From NCBI GenBank assembly GCA_012719125.1, contig JAAYAY010000159.1, positions 1 through 43,225 on the forward strand: 43,225 bases of DNA. The letters are read 5' to 3'. Source of the DNA: Planctomycetaceae bacterium (GTDB lineage: Bacteria; Planctomycetota; Planctomycetia; Pirellulales; Thermoguttaceae). The position numbers and the translations under genes were made by a program. Numbering within the stretch: the stretch's first letter is position 1; each line of letters starts with the position of its first letter. The notes beneath the pieces are model-generated. The model was given only the letters and a program-made list of their open reading frames with translations, was not told where the DNA came from and made no database searches. Positions 14,910 to 22,542 of the stretch are shown piece after piece.

Positions 14910-15834
14910 TCCTTCCTATCTGCCGCACCGACCGTGGCGAGTGACCGTCCTGCGGGGCGGTCCATCAGCCGAACGAGAGGTGAGCTTCGCGGGCGGCCGA
15001 GCGGTGGCCGCCGCGATCCGCGAGCTGGGGCACGTTGTCACCGAGGCTGACATCACTCCCGATGACCTGTCGGCCCTCGATATGCCGGCCGACATCATTT
15101 TCCCGGTTCTTCACGGCCGCTTCGGCGAGGATGGCCGTCTCCAGGAGATCCTGGAACAGCGCGGCCTGCCGTTTGTTGGAAGCGGTTCGGAGGCCTCGCG
15201 GATCTCGATCGACAAGGACGCCACAAAGAGCAAATGGCAGGCGGCCGGCCTTCCGACGGCACCCTGGCTGACCTTGACTTCAGGCGCGGAGCCGCCGTGG
15301 GACATGCTCCAGCCTCCCCTGGTGATCAAGCCCTTGGCAGAGGGGAGCAGCATCGGCGTCAGTATCTGCGATACCATGGAGTCGCTCAGGAGCATGCTGC
15401 CCCTGGCTCTCTCCGAGTTTGACCGCGTCATGCTGGAGCGGTGGTTGGATGGGCCTGAACTGACCGTGGGGATCCTGGGGCACGACCCCTTGCCGGTTAT
15501 CCAAGTCCGCCCGGCTGCCGGCTGGTATGACTACGCAGCGAAGTACGAACGGAACGATACCGACTATCTCCTCGATCCCGAGGTCGACCACAACACCTGC
15601 CGGACAGCTCAGCAACTGGCCGTGAAAGCCTTCGACGTTCTCGGCTGCCGCCACCTCTCACGGATCGATTTCGTTGCCGATCACCAGACAGGTCTACAAC
15701 TCCTCGAAATCAACACGCTGCCGGGCTTCACCGATCACAGCCTTCTCCCAAAGGCCGCCGCACATGCCGGCATTCCCTTTGGCAGGCTCGTGAAGATGCT
15801 TCTGGAGATGGCTTGGTCGAGCGCTGGGCATTGA
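14902..15834 (+). CDS. ddl: D-alanine--D-alanine ligase
   Basis: A 310-residue ATP-grasp ligase joining two D-alanines for peptidoglycan synthesis. Motifs run in the standard order: GGPSAEREVSFAGG (substrate Glu), PVLHGRFGEDGRLQ, GLPFVGSGSEASRISIDKD, PLVIKPLAEGSSIGVS (ATP-binding Lys and Ser loop), ERWLDGPELTVGILG, YAAKYERNDTDYLLDP, then RIDFVADHQTG and LEINTLPGFTDHSLLPKAA carrying the magnesium ligands. ATG 14902 lies in the sequence ATGACTGA, overlapping the end of the symporter remnant, and a ggagag motif lies about eight bases upstream. The coupling to an alanine-type symporter suggests the lost partner supplied alanine. The length is normal and all key residues look intact. Confidence 0.96.
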   Translation: MTDPSYLPHRPWRVTVLRGGPSAEREVSFAGGRAVAAAIRELGHVVTEADITPDDLSALDMPADIIFPVLHGRFGEDGRLQEILEQRGLPFVGSGSEASRISIDKDATKSKWQAAGLPTAPWLTLTSGAEPPWDMLQPPLVIKPLAEGSSIGVSICDTMESLRSMLPLALSEFDRVMLERWLDGPELTVGILGHDPLPVIQVRPAAGWYDYAAKYERNDTDYLLDPEVDHNTCRTAQQLAVKAFDVLGCRHLSRIDFVADHQTGLQLLEINTLPGFTDHSLLPKAAAHAGIPFGRLVKMLLEMAWSSAGH

Positions 15835-15954
15835 GGCCACGACACGCTTCCCACCCTGGGCGACCACGGAAGAAACGTGCATCTCCACGGTCTGCCTGCC
15901 AATACCGCCGGTGGTGAATCTTCTGGACGGACCGGCGAGTTCTTCGGAAGAGCC

Positions 15955-16023
15955 AAACCTGCGAAACTCCACGCGAGACTGATTCCGGCAAGTTTCCGCC
16001 CGCAGGAGATCGTATTCGATCCG
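15955..16023 (+). pseudogene. 69-bp scrap of a DNA methyltransferase gene
   Basis: This stretch aligns without gaps to 18760-18828 inside the intact methyltransferase gene, at very roughly 80-85% identity by eye. It encodes KPAKLHARLIPASFRPQEIV then FDPP, against KPEKLLAKLILASSRPQDIV then FDPF. The similarity stops abruptly at the start of the AdoMet motif, five bases before the stop codon of the convergent orphan gene. No start or remaining domain is present. It is probably what is left of a second methyltransferase gene after a recombination event. Confidence 0.75.
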
Positions 16024-16028
16024 CCCCC

Positions 16029-16910
16029 TTATTCTTCCGACGCATCGCGTAGGGAGACTTGATACGTTTCTCCCGTGTCAAAATTCTTCACGATGACCTC
16101 CGGCGGAGGCGGCGTCACGCGAAGGACACTCTGCTCAATCCAGTAGGGAGGGTCTGTTCCACGGGCAGGTTTCTCACAAATAGCGCCGTTTGCGTCGACC
16201 GGATAGTATTCGCCGTGTCCTGCTTCGGGTGTTTCGACGAGATACGTCCGCCATCCGGTGCCGGGCACGAGCAGCCACACGGTTGAACGATTCGGTTCGT
16301 CCCGCCAAAAAGGAAAGACTGCGACAACCTGGAACGGCCGGTCCTGAGGGAGCGGCAGCAATCGCGGCAGGCGTTCCTTCACTACGGACAACTGCGAAAG
16401 GCGGTTGGCGTTCCTGCCCTCACGATTTCGCGCGACAGCTTCGCGCCACGACGCCAACTCCGCTTCGGGAATAGTCTCATGGAGAGAGACGCCGAGACTC
16501 AGGGCATCAGGATATATGATCACGTCCAGATCGTGATCGACAACGCCAATCCGAAAACGCCAGAGTGGATATGGGGCCAAGACCGAGCGTTGAATCATCT
16601 GAACGAATTCGACATCGACCATTCGTTCATCGCTAAGAGCGAAATCCAAAGTGCGATCCCCACGGTAATCACCAATGGACGCCTCGCTGAAAATGCGCCT
16701 GTGCAAGTCGTCCAAGACAGGAAACTGTATCGACTTGAGAAATCGCGCGATCTCGGCAAATGCCGTGTCGCGAATGTCCGCGTATTCGCCGTAGGTTGGG
16801 GCTGCGAGGCCTTCGCTGCTGGTGCGAATAGGTATTGCGTCGCCCAACAGAGACTCCTCGGGGGTCGTGTTGTATGCGACATTCTCCCTCGCATTTGGGT
16901 AGTCAACCAT
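16029..16910 (-). CDS. Unrecognised 293-residue protein
   Basis: A long frame with ordinary codon use and a clear ribosome-binding site (ggagga, seven bases before ATG 16910). I recognise no family. The N-terminal third is polar with alternating acidic residues (ADIRDTAFAEIARFLKS). The middle has hydrophobic beta-like stretches (PLWRFRIGVVDHDLDVIIYP, FQVVAVFPFWRDEPN, TVWLLVPGTGWRTYLVE). The C-terminus is charged and ends YQVSLRDASEE. There is no signal peptide or membrane helix, so it is probably cytosolic. It ends five bases from the methyltransferase scrap and starts near the truncated DUF1016 gene, a setting typical of mobile or defence cargo, but that gives no function. Confidence 0.7.
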   Translation of the reverse strand: MVDYPNARENVAYNTTPEESLLGDAIPIRTSSEGLAAPTYGEYADIRDTAFAEIARFLKSIQFPVLDDLHRRIFSEASIGDYRGDRTLDFALSDERMVDVEFVQMIQRSVLAPYPLWRFRIGVVDHDLDVIIYPDALSLGVSLHETIPEAELASWREAVARNREGRNANRLSQLSVVKERLPRLLPLPQDRPFQVVAVFPFWRDEPNRSTVWLLVPGTGWRTYLVETPEAGHGEYYPVDANGAICEKPARGTDPPYWIEQSVLRVTPPPPEVIVKNFDTGETYQVSLRDASEE

Positions 16911-17091
16911 CGAGAATCCTCCGCTACGCATTCTGCTGCCGGAAACCCGCCCATCCTCTTGAATTCCGGGCCCTTACCTGGCGGCGTTGATATCTGATCG
17001 ATTCATGCTCACATATCTTGCCAGGAAAAAGAGACTGGGGCCGAGATACTTGAACTGATTGTTGTCTGTCGATTCCGGGTGTGTGCAAACA

Positions 17092-17464
17092 ATGGTCCAG
17101 TATCTGAATGAGTGCGTCAAGAGATTCATGAATCGCGTGACCGCGTACTGGGAGATCGGGCGGGCCATCGTCGAGCAGGAACAGCAAAGGCAGCAGCACG
17201 CCGAGTACGGAAGGGGGCTTCCGAGAGAGCTTTCTCAACGCCCAAGTGCTGAATTCGGAACAGGTTTCGATCGCAGCAACCTGTGGCACATACGGTCCTT
17301 TTATCTGTCTTATCCAATTCTCGACGCAGTGCGTCGAGAATTGTCCTGGACCCACTACCGGATCCTTCTTCGGGTGGAGAAGCCCGAGGCGCGGGCCTTT
17401 TACGAAGCCGAGGCCGTCAACACCGGTTGGTCCACCCGCGAATTGGAGCGGCAGATTCACACTA
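17092..17464 (+). pseudogene. DUF1016 (YhcG-like) nuclease gene, N-terminal domain only
   Basis: The frame from ATG 17092 (or an upstream TTG at 17059) encodes the N-terminal domain of the DUF1016/YhcG family: YWEIGRAIVEQEQQ, EYGRGLPRELSQ, EFGTGFDRSNLWHIRSFYLS, ELSWTHYRILLRV, ARAFYEAEAV and WSTRELERQIHT. Intact proteins are about 330-380 residues and continue into a PD-(D/E)XK nuclease domain. Here the frame runs at 17465 into a copy of the 3' end of an oxidoreductase gene in antisense and ends meaninglessly at 17598. The nuclease is therefore lost. Members often occur with restriction-modification genes, as here. Confidence 0.82.
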
Positions 17465-17675
17465 TCAGTGCGTCCCCCCGGGCGTTCAGGCCGCACTCTG
17501 CTAAACAACCTCCGGCACGACATAGGGCTTGTGGTAGACCCTCGTCAGCATGGCGTCGGCTTCCGGGTCGTTGGCGAATGATTCATGGGCCCCGATAAAC
17601 TTCAGGGAACGGCCAAGGCGGTAGGAGATGTTGGCCCGATGGCAGAGCGACGTCGAGAGGTGGCCTTCATGGATG
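17465..17675 (-). pseudogene. Stray copy of the 3' end of a Gfo/Idh/MocA oxidoreductase gene
   Basis: This 211-base block matches 22509-22717, the last 58 or so codons plus about 34 bases beyond the stop codon of the intact oxidoreductase gene, with scattered mismatches. It encodes IHEGHLSTSLCHRANISYRL on to the stop at 17501-17503. Identity ends abruptly on both sides: into the DUF1016 frame at one end and into unrelated sequence after 17675 at the other. There is no start codon or Rossmann domain. It is a partial duplication or the relic of a second paralogous gene, and it truncates the DUF1016 gene. Confidence 0.85.
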
Positions 17676-17883
17676 CTCGTGTCTGACGCACCGAGATCCT
17701 CAACCCCAACGTTCTGCCCAGCAACGCGACCGAAGTCGGACCCTTCACCGCCCGGAGGCGGTTCGTCTTTCGGAGCTTCGCGGGTGCTGTGATCGATTTT
17801 GAACGGCGTGGCGTGATTCTGGGAGGAATCCGCAGGCCCTGCAGCCGTCGCGTGTGGGAAGGTGGAAGCCTCTTGCCGAATGA

Positions 17884-17910
17884 CTGGATTCCCGCCTGCG
17901 CGAGAATGAC
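17884..17910 (-). repeat. Fourth copy of the dRS3-like palindrome
   Basis: ctggattcccgcctgcgcga then gaatgac matches the inverted copy at 11311-11337 with one mismatch, which breaks the ATTCCC/GGGAAT symmetry. It shows the element is dispersed, more than 6 kb away from the first cluster. Confidence 0.75.
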
Positions 17911-17968
17911 AGACGGGCAGCGCGTGGAGTGCATGCGTAATCCGGGGCCGGTTGATCGGCATGACGGG

Positions 17969-17996
17969 TTGCGTTGTCGAGCGGGGGCGGTATGCT
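17969..17996 (+). promoter_or_regulatory. Possible promoter of the restriction-modification operon
   Basis: TTGCGT (17969-17974) and TATGCT (17991-17996) are 16 bases apart, about 85 bases before the methyltransferase start. The TATGCTGAGTGGC around the -10 box resembles TATACTGAGTGGC upstream of iorA. Confidence 0.3.
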
Positions 17997-18081
17997 GAGT
18001 GGCATCGGGGCGAGCTGGTCGTGGCCCGCTCAGGAAGAACGAACTCGCGAAGGATCAATAGGATAACCCGCAGGAGTCGTG

Positions 18082-19071
18082 ATGAGGAACCGAGCACCAC
18101 GCAATCGAACGCTGACGTGCAGCGACGCCGACTTGGCGACGCTTGCCTCGGAGTTGTTGCGTCTGACGGCTCCTGCTCGCCTCGAAGAGGTCATCGCGCG
18201 GGTGATCCATCAGGATTTCTGCGACGTTCACTGCTTTCTTCCGCGGGCGTTCGCCGACCTGGTGATTCTCGACCCGCCCTATAACCTGACGAAGAACTAC
18301 AACGGCCGCGTCTTTCAGGCAAAGGAAGCCGAAGCGTACAGCACGTGGTTTGACGATGTCCTGCTCACTCTGATGCCCTTGCTGCGGCCTACGGCGACAG
18401 TCTATGCGTGCAGCGACTGGCGAACTTCTACGTTGATTTTTCCGGTTCTCGACAAGTACTTCCATGTCCGCAATCGCATTACGTGGGAGAGAGAAAAAGG
18501 CCGGGGAGCCAAGGCGAACTGGAAGAATAACACCGAGGATATTTGGTTTTGCACTGTCGGCGACGATTACCACTTCGACGTCGAGGCGGTGAAACTGAAG
18601 AGGCGCGTCATCGCGCCGTACCGCACGGATAACGGTGAGCCCAAAGATTGGGAGGAGTCGGAGAACGGGAACTACCGGCTCACCCATCCGTCGAACATCT
18701 GGTCGGACATCACCGTGCCCTTCTGGTCAATGCCCGAGAATACCGACCACCCCACCCAGAAACCTGAAAAACTCCTCGCGAAACTGATTCTGGCAAGCTC
18801 CCGCCCGCAAGACATTGTATTCGATCCGTTTCTGGGCAGCGGGACGACGGCCGTGGTTGCGAAGAAGCTTGGCCGCCGCTATTTGGGCGTCGAGCTCGAC
18901 CAGGAGTACTGCTGCTGGTCGTTGAAACGGCTCAAGCTCGCAGAATCTGACGCGAGCATACAGGGCTACCACGAGGGTGTCTTCTGGGAGAGGAACAGTC
19001 TGGCTGACCAGAAGCCGCAGAAGGCCCGCACGACTCGAAAGAATGGCCAAATGGGCCTGTTCAATGAATGA
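18082..19071 (+). CDS. Type II DNA methyltransferase, beta class (N6-adenine or N4-cytosine)
   Basis: A 329-residue AdoMet-dependent amino-methyltransferase. Motif order is that of the beta class: the catalytic motif IV, DPPYNL, comes first (D64-P65-P66-Y67), then the variable target-recognition region, and the AdoMet-binding motif I near the C-terminus (DPFLGSGTTAVVAKKLGRR, from D248). Motif X is HPTQKPEKLLAKLI. DPPY favours adenine, but N4-cytosine is not excluded. I chose ATG 18082, five bases after aggag; the GTG at 18079 is too close to it. It overlaps the next gene by eight bases. The conserved core WEREKGRGAKANWKNN belongs to a recognisable subgroup whose target I cannot name. Confidence 0.92.
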   Translation: MRNRAPRNRTLTCSDADLATLASELLRLTAPARLEEVIARVIHQDFCDVHCFLPRAFADLVILDPPYNLTKNYNGRVFQAKEAEAYSTWFDDVLLTLMPLLRPTATVYACSDWRTSTLIFPVLDKYFHVRNRITWEREKGRGAKANWKNNTEDIWFCTVGDDYHFDVEAVKLKRRVIAPYRTDNGEPKDWEESENGNYRLTHPSNIWSDITVPFWSMPENTDHPTQKPEKLLAKLILASSRPQDIVFDPFLGSGTTAVVAKKLGRRYLGVELDQEYCCWSLKRLKLAESDASIQGYHEGVFWERNSLADQKPQKARTTRKNGQMGLFNE

Positions 19072-20221
19072 CCTGCTTCAGAAGCTGTTGGATCTGATCA
19101 AGGCCAACGATGGGATCAACGACAAGGCTCGGCTGGCCCGTATCGTCTTCAATACGTTTGGTCTGACGAAAGACAGGTCCGTGTATTACTGCGCCGACTT
19201 CGCCATCCGGTTCAGTTCCTCGGCGAGCCGTAGCTTCGGAAACACCGTGTTGTCGCTTTCCAACCTCCGGAAGTATGATGACCGGCCTTTCATCGTCTGT
19301 CTGGTCACGCCAACAGAGAACTACTGCTTGCTGGCCAACACCACCCTGCTCAAGAAGATCAGTCATAGTTCGCAACAACTACGAGAAAACAACATCCGCG
19401 GCAGCTTCAATGGTTCCGACATTGCCCGAGAGTTTGAGGGGATCACCAACTCGCCCGAGAACATCGGCCGCCTGTTCGATATTCATGCAGGCATCGGTTT
19501 TGAGGGCAACCTTGCTCGACTCGTGGAAGCGACGAACAACATTTCTCCGACGGGCATCAAGTTCGTCGTCAACCAGTCGGCCGCGGCGACGATTCTCGCT
19601 GCGCCTCAACGAGCAGCACGTTTTGTTGAATCGGAGCACTGCTCCGTCCTGAAGGCCGAGTTGGATGCTCAGGTGAGCAGATTTCGATCTGAGATACTTC
19701 TTGCTGCGCTCATCGAAAACGTCAACGTGCGGGGGCGCGTGATTGAATACCTCATTTCCGGAGAGGACGAGGCATTGCGACAGGAACTCGTTGCGGCTTT
19801 GAAGGCAGGCAACAAGGGCCTTCCCAGATTCAAGACTGCCAATACGCTCGGTGACTACACGCGCGCCTTTCCCGCTTATGACACCGAGACGGATGTGAAG
19901 ACGAAGATCATGATCCTCAGTTCCAATCCGAAGGCGTACAATCTCGACAAGATGCTTGAGTTCTTGACGAATTCCCGGTCTGTTTTCATGTTCTATTTTG
20001 TGGGTGTCGACCCGGGGAAGATTGTGAACACTGTCCTTGTGTCGATGTTTCAAGAGAAGCTCTTGCGAGCCACGATTCTGCTCAAGCACTGGTCGGGTCG
20101 GAACTCGCGCGGCGTCACGCAGTTTGAAGGTGCGGCTATCAATGACCTAATCGTGCAGCCGGTGTTTGCGATCAATACTGACGAGGCCGGCCAGTTTCTG
20201 CATCGCGTAATTGACTTGTAG
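19064..20221 (+). CDS. Probable type II restriction endonuclease
   Basis: A 385-residue protein starting inside the end of the methyltransferase gene (eight-base overlap), the usual coupling of a restriction-modification pair. The N-terminal region is distinctive: RLARIVFNTFGLTKDRSVYY, FAIRFSSSA, TVLSLSNLRKYDDRPFIVCL and ENYCLLANTTLLKKISHSSQ, followed by NIRGSFNGSDI. The buried strand FIVCLVTP with nearby acidic residues could be part of a nuclease core, but I cannot locate a PD-(D/E)XK or HNH motif with confidence. No membrane segment or signal peptide is present. The assignment rests on position, size and a sense of similarity to annotated restriction enzymes. G+C is lower than in flanking metabolic genes, fitting transfer. 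Confidence 0.7.
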   Translation: MNDLLQKLLDLIKANDGINDKARLARIVFNTFGLTKDRSVYYCADFAIRFSSSASRSFGNTVLSLSNLRKYDDRPFIVCLVTPTENYCLLANTTLLKKISHSSQQLRENNIRGSFNGSDIAREFEGITNSPENIGRLFDIHAGIGFEGNLARLVEATNNISPTGIKFVVNQSAAATILAAPQRAARFVESEHCSVLKAELDAQVSRFRSEILLAALIENVNVRGRVIEYLISGEDEALRQELVAALKAGNKGLPRFKTANTLGDYTRAFPAYDTETDVKTKIMILSSNPKAYNLDKMLEFLTNSRSVFMFYFVGVDPGKIVNTVLVSMFQEKLLRATILLKHWSGRNSRGVTQFEGAAINDLIVQPVFAINTDEAGQFLHRVIDL

Positions 20222-20265
20222 CCGGCGCAGGAAGCCGCCCTGAGTCGCGTCGTCATTTGGGACTT

Positions 20266-20293
20266 TTGCAGCTCCCATGCCCGGCTCTAGAAT
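20266..20293 (+). promoter_or_regulatory. Promoter candidate of a lost secreted-protein gene
   Basis: TTGCAG (20266-20271) and TAGAAT (20288-20293) are 16 bases apart. The element lies about 65 bases before an ATG followed by a signal peptide at 20359, the remains of a gene. Confidence 0.4.
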
Positions 20294-20358
20294 CAAATCT
20301 AGGCCCTGTGAAACTCGTTTCATCTGCTTATCGAGGCGATCGATCCTCGACGACCTCC

Positions 20359-20550
20359 ATGATCCTCCGGTGGTTGCTTTGCGGTCTCTTGTTGATGGGC
20401 TCACTCAGCGCGGCAGACGACCCTGGCTCCGTCCCCCGAGACCGGTGCCATTGCGCGTTTGCGCCGCGCAGCTTGATCTTGGCAAGCCGCCTCGCTAGGA
20501 TGCGGGGATTGCGACCGCGGGGAATGTGCCCCGGCGGAGCGGACAGGTGA
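20359..20550 (+). pseudogene. Signal-peptide end of a truncated secreted protein
   Basis: ATG 20359 begins MILRWLLCGLLLMGSLSAAD, a convincing signal peptide with a cleavage site after SLSA. The following residues (DPGSVPRDRC) soon turn into an Arg/Cys/Gly-rich stretch that looks non-coding and stops at 20550. A promoter candidate precedes it, and the promoter of the next gene lies inside its tail. I read it as the 5' end of a secreted-protein gene whose remainder has been deleted. Chance cannot be excluded. Confidence 0.4.
20473..20501 (+). promoter_or_regulatory. Promoter candidate of the oxidoreductase gene at 20591
   Basis: TTGATC (20473-20478) and TAGGAT (20496-20501) are 17 bases apart, about 90 bases before the start codon. 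It shares its form with candidates before the genes at 4402, 20359 and 30627. Confidence 0.4.
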
Positions 20551-20590
20551 AATCGCGGTTCAGGACTCCCAAACGAAGGTCAGACCAACC

Positions 20591-22042
20591 ATGAAACGAG
20601 AAACGAGATTGTGGCAGCAGCCGGCAGGCGCGGGTTCGCGCCGAGATTTCTTGAAGCGGTGCGGGACATTGACGGCCGGGGTCGCCGTGGCCGGGATGGC
20701 GATTCCGCGAGTCCATGCCGCCGAGGATAACACGATTCGCCTGGCCTTGATCGGCTGTGGCGGCCGCGGCAGCGGTGCGGTGATCAACGCCTTCGAGTCG
20801 CCCAACGGTCCCTGCAAGCTGGTTGCCATGGCGGACATCTTCGGAGAGCGGATGGAGGCATCGTACAAGGCGCTCGCGCAACTGCACCCCGACAAGCTCG
20901 ACGTGCCGCCCGACCGCCGCTTCGTGGGATTCGACGCCTACAAGAAGGCGATCGACTGCCTGCGTCCCGGCGTCGACATCGCCATGCTCACGACCTATCC
21001 GGCCTTCCGCCCGGTCCATCTCGACTACGCGGTCTCCAAGGGCGTCAACGTCTTCATGGAGAAGTCGTTCGCGGTCGATCCGGTCGGCGTACGGCGGGTC
21101 GTCAAGGCCGGCGAGGAGGCGACGAAGAAGAACCTGAAGATCGCCGCGGGCCTGATGTGCCGCCACTCGGTGAACCGGCAGGAACTGATCAAGCGGATCC
21201 ACGACGACGAGCTGGGACCGGTCCAGCTCATCCGCGCGTACCGCATGGAGCCGTGCGGCGGCATGTCGCCCAAACGCCCGGCCGACATGAAGGAGCTGCT
21301 CTGGCAGATCCGCAACCGAACGCACATCCTCTGGGTGTCGGGCGGTCTGTGGGCCGAGATGGACATCCACCAGATCGACGAGATCTGCTGGCTGAAGGAC
21401 GACCACTATCCCGTCAGCGCCCACGGCGTCTGCGGCCGCACCGCCGTCAGCAAGGACGCCGGTCAAGGCTTCGACTCCTTCACTGTGGAGTACACCTTTG
21501 ACGACGGCGCCAAGGCCTACGACGTGGTTCGCTACATTCCGAACTGCTATACGGAATTCGCCACCTTCGTGCACGGCACGAAGCGGGCTGCGCAGTTTTC
21601 GGGGGCCGTTCACGCGGGCGCGTGCCACATTTACCGGGATCAGCGCTGCGCCCCCGTCAAGATCTCGGCGAGGTACGATCGGGCGAGCGGGCAATACGTG
21701 TATACCGAAGAAGCCCGCACGAATCGAGAAGACATCCTCTGGCGCGCGCCCAAAGAGAACTACACCTGCTGGCAGGCCGAGTGGAACGTGCTCTTGGACT
21801 CCATCCGCAAGGACCGGCCCCAGAACGAGGCCCAGCGGGCCGCCTATTCGAACCTGACGGGATTGATGGGCCGCGCGGCGATGCACATGGGCCAGGTGAT
21901 CACCTGGGACCAGATGCTTCAGTCGAACTTCGAGCTTTGCCCGAACATCGACACCATGACCGAAGACAGCCCCCCGCCGGTCATGCCCGACGCCGACGGC
22001 TACTACCCGGCGCCCGTGCCCGGAAAGTGGGTCGAGGTGTAG
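20591..22042 (+). CDS. Gfo/Idh/MocA-family oxidoreductase, Tat-exported
   Basis: A 483-residue NAD(P)-dependent sugar or inositol dehydrogenase-type protein. The N-terminus has a twin-arginine signal (SRRDFLKRCGTLTAGVAVAG, ending in a VHA-A site). The Rossmann domain starts IRLALIGCGGRGSGAVINAF. The conserved EKP motif of the family reads MEKSFAVDPVGVR, with Ser in place of Pro. The C-terminal alpha/beta domain carries GGLWAEMDIHQIDEICWL, with the histidine and aspartate expected at the active site. Such exported paralogues are abundant in planctomycetes and their substrates are mostly unknown. The Shine-Dalgarno sequence aaggt lies ten bases before ATG 20591. A hairpin at 22053 ends the transcript. 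Confidence 0.92.
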   Translation: MKRETRLWQQPAGAGSRRDFLKRCGTLTAGVAVAGMAIPRVHAAEDNTIRLALIGCGGRGSGAVINAFESPNGPCKLVAMADIFGERMEASYKALAQLHPDKLDVPPDRRFVGFDAYKKAIDCLRPGVDIAMLTTYPAFRPVHLDYAVSKGVNVFMEKSFAVDPVGVRRVVKAGEEATKKNLKIAAGLMCRHSVNRQELIKRIHDDELGPVQLIRAYRMEPCGGMSPKRPADMKELLWQIRNRTHILWVSGGLWAEMDIHQIDEICWLKDDHYPVSAHGVCGRTAVSKDAGQGFDSFTVEYTFDDGAKAYDVVRYIPNCYTEFATFVHGTKRAAQFSGAVHAGACHIYRDQRCAPVKISARYDRASGQYVYTEEARTNREDILWRAPKENYTCWQAEWNVLLDSIRKDRPQNEAQRAAYSNLTGLMGRAAMHMGQVITWDQMLQSNFELCPNIDTMTEDSPPPVMPDADGYYPAPVPGKWVEV

Positions 22043-22052
22043 GAACGAGTCT

Positions 22053-22077
22053 CGAGACGGCCGCAAGGCTCGTCTCG
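22053..22077. terminator. Hairpin between convergent genes
   Basis: cgagacg-gcc (22053-22062) pairs with ggc-t-cgtctcg (22067-22077) around a GCAA tetraloop. There is no T-run, so it may act in both directions for the genes ending at 22042 and 22102. Confidence 0.5.
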
Positions 22078-22101
22078 GCAAACGCTCTCCGCCGGCTCGC
22101 G

Positions 22102-22479
22102 TCAACCGACACGATGTCCCCATGCTCTGAGGACTTCCATTGCACGGTCGAGTGCCGAGTTGCGCACGAGGACGTAGTCCGTATCGAACGTCGAGATTGC
22201 GAAGATGCTGATGCTGGCGTCGGCGAGCGGTTGGGCGACCGATGCCAGGATTCCGGTCAGGTCGAAGTCCAGCGGGCCGGCGACCATCAAGGCTCGCCAA
22301 CCGCCTTCCGACCGGACGTCACCCGGAACGGCCGCCTCCACGCAGACGATCGACGTCTCCTCGCTCGTCCAGGATACCGAGCAAAAACCACCAGCCGCCG
22401 CCCAGCCGGGGAGTTCTGATCCGGCCGGCAGGCGGCACACCGACAGACGCTCCGGCAGCACTCGGAGGTCGAGCATCAT
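22102..22479 (-). CDS. ACT-domain protein (CASTOR/ACT_7 type)
   Basis: A 125-residue protein with two ACT-like repeats. Typical segments are VLPERLSVCRLPAG at the start, SIVCVEAAVPGD and GWRALMVAGPLDFDLTGILA in the middle, and SISIFAISTFDTDYVLVRN near the end. Such small ACT proteins bind amino acids or similar ligands and are thought to be sensors; family relatives include the ACT module of the eukaryotic arginine sensor CASTOR. The start ATG 22479 (MMLDLRVLPERL) is preceded by gacgggggcc; an ATG at 22506 would add nine residues. It shares its orientation with no close partner. Its ligand is unknown. Confidence 0.87.
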   Translation of the reverse strand: MMLDLRVLPERLSVCRLPAGSELPGWAAAGGFCSVSWTSEETSIVCVEAAVPGDVRSEGGWRALMVAGPLDFDLTGILASVAQPLADASISIFAISTFDTDYVLVRNSALDRAMEVLRAWGHRVG

Positions 22480-22542
22480 GGCCCCCGTCAACAAACGGAT
22501 TCTCATTGTCAGTGCGTCCCCCGGTGTCCAGGCCGCACTCTG

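Larger units (their letters stand above)
17676..18081. other. Spacer before the restriction-modification genes
   Basis: I see no supportable gene here. Read on the minus strand, the frame of the oxidoreductase scrap continues open, but its residues do not resemble that family. The stretch holds one dRS3-like palindrome at 17884 and a weak promoter candidate at 17969. Confidence 0.5.

Noticed and set aside
16974-17168. A short minus-strand frame containing FKYLGPSLFFLARYVSMN
   Set aside because: The phrase looks protein-like, but the frame overlaps the recognisable DUF1016 sequence in antisense and has no start signal; too little to call a gene fragment.
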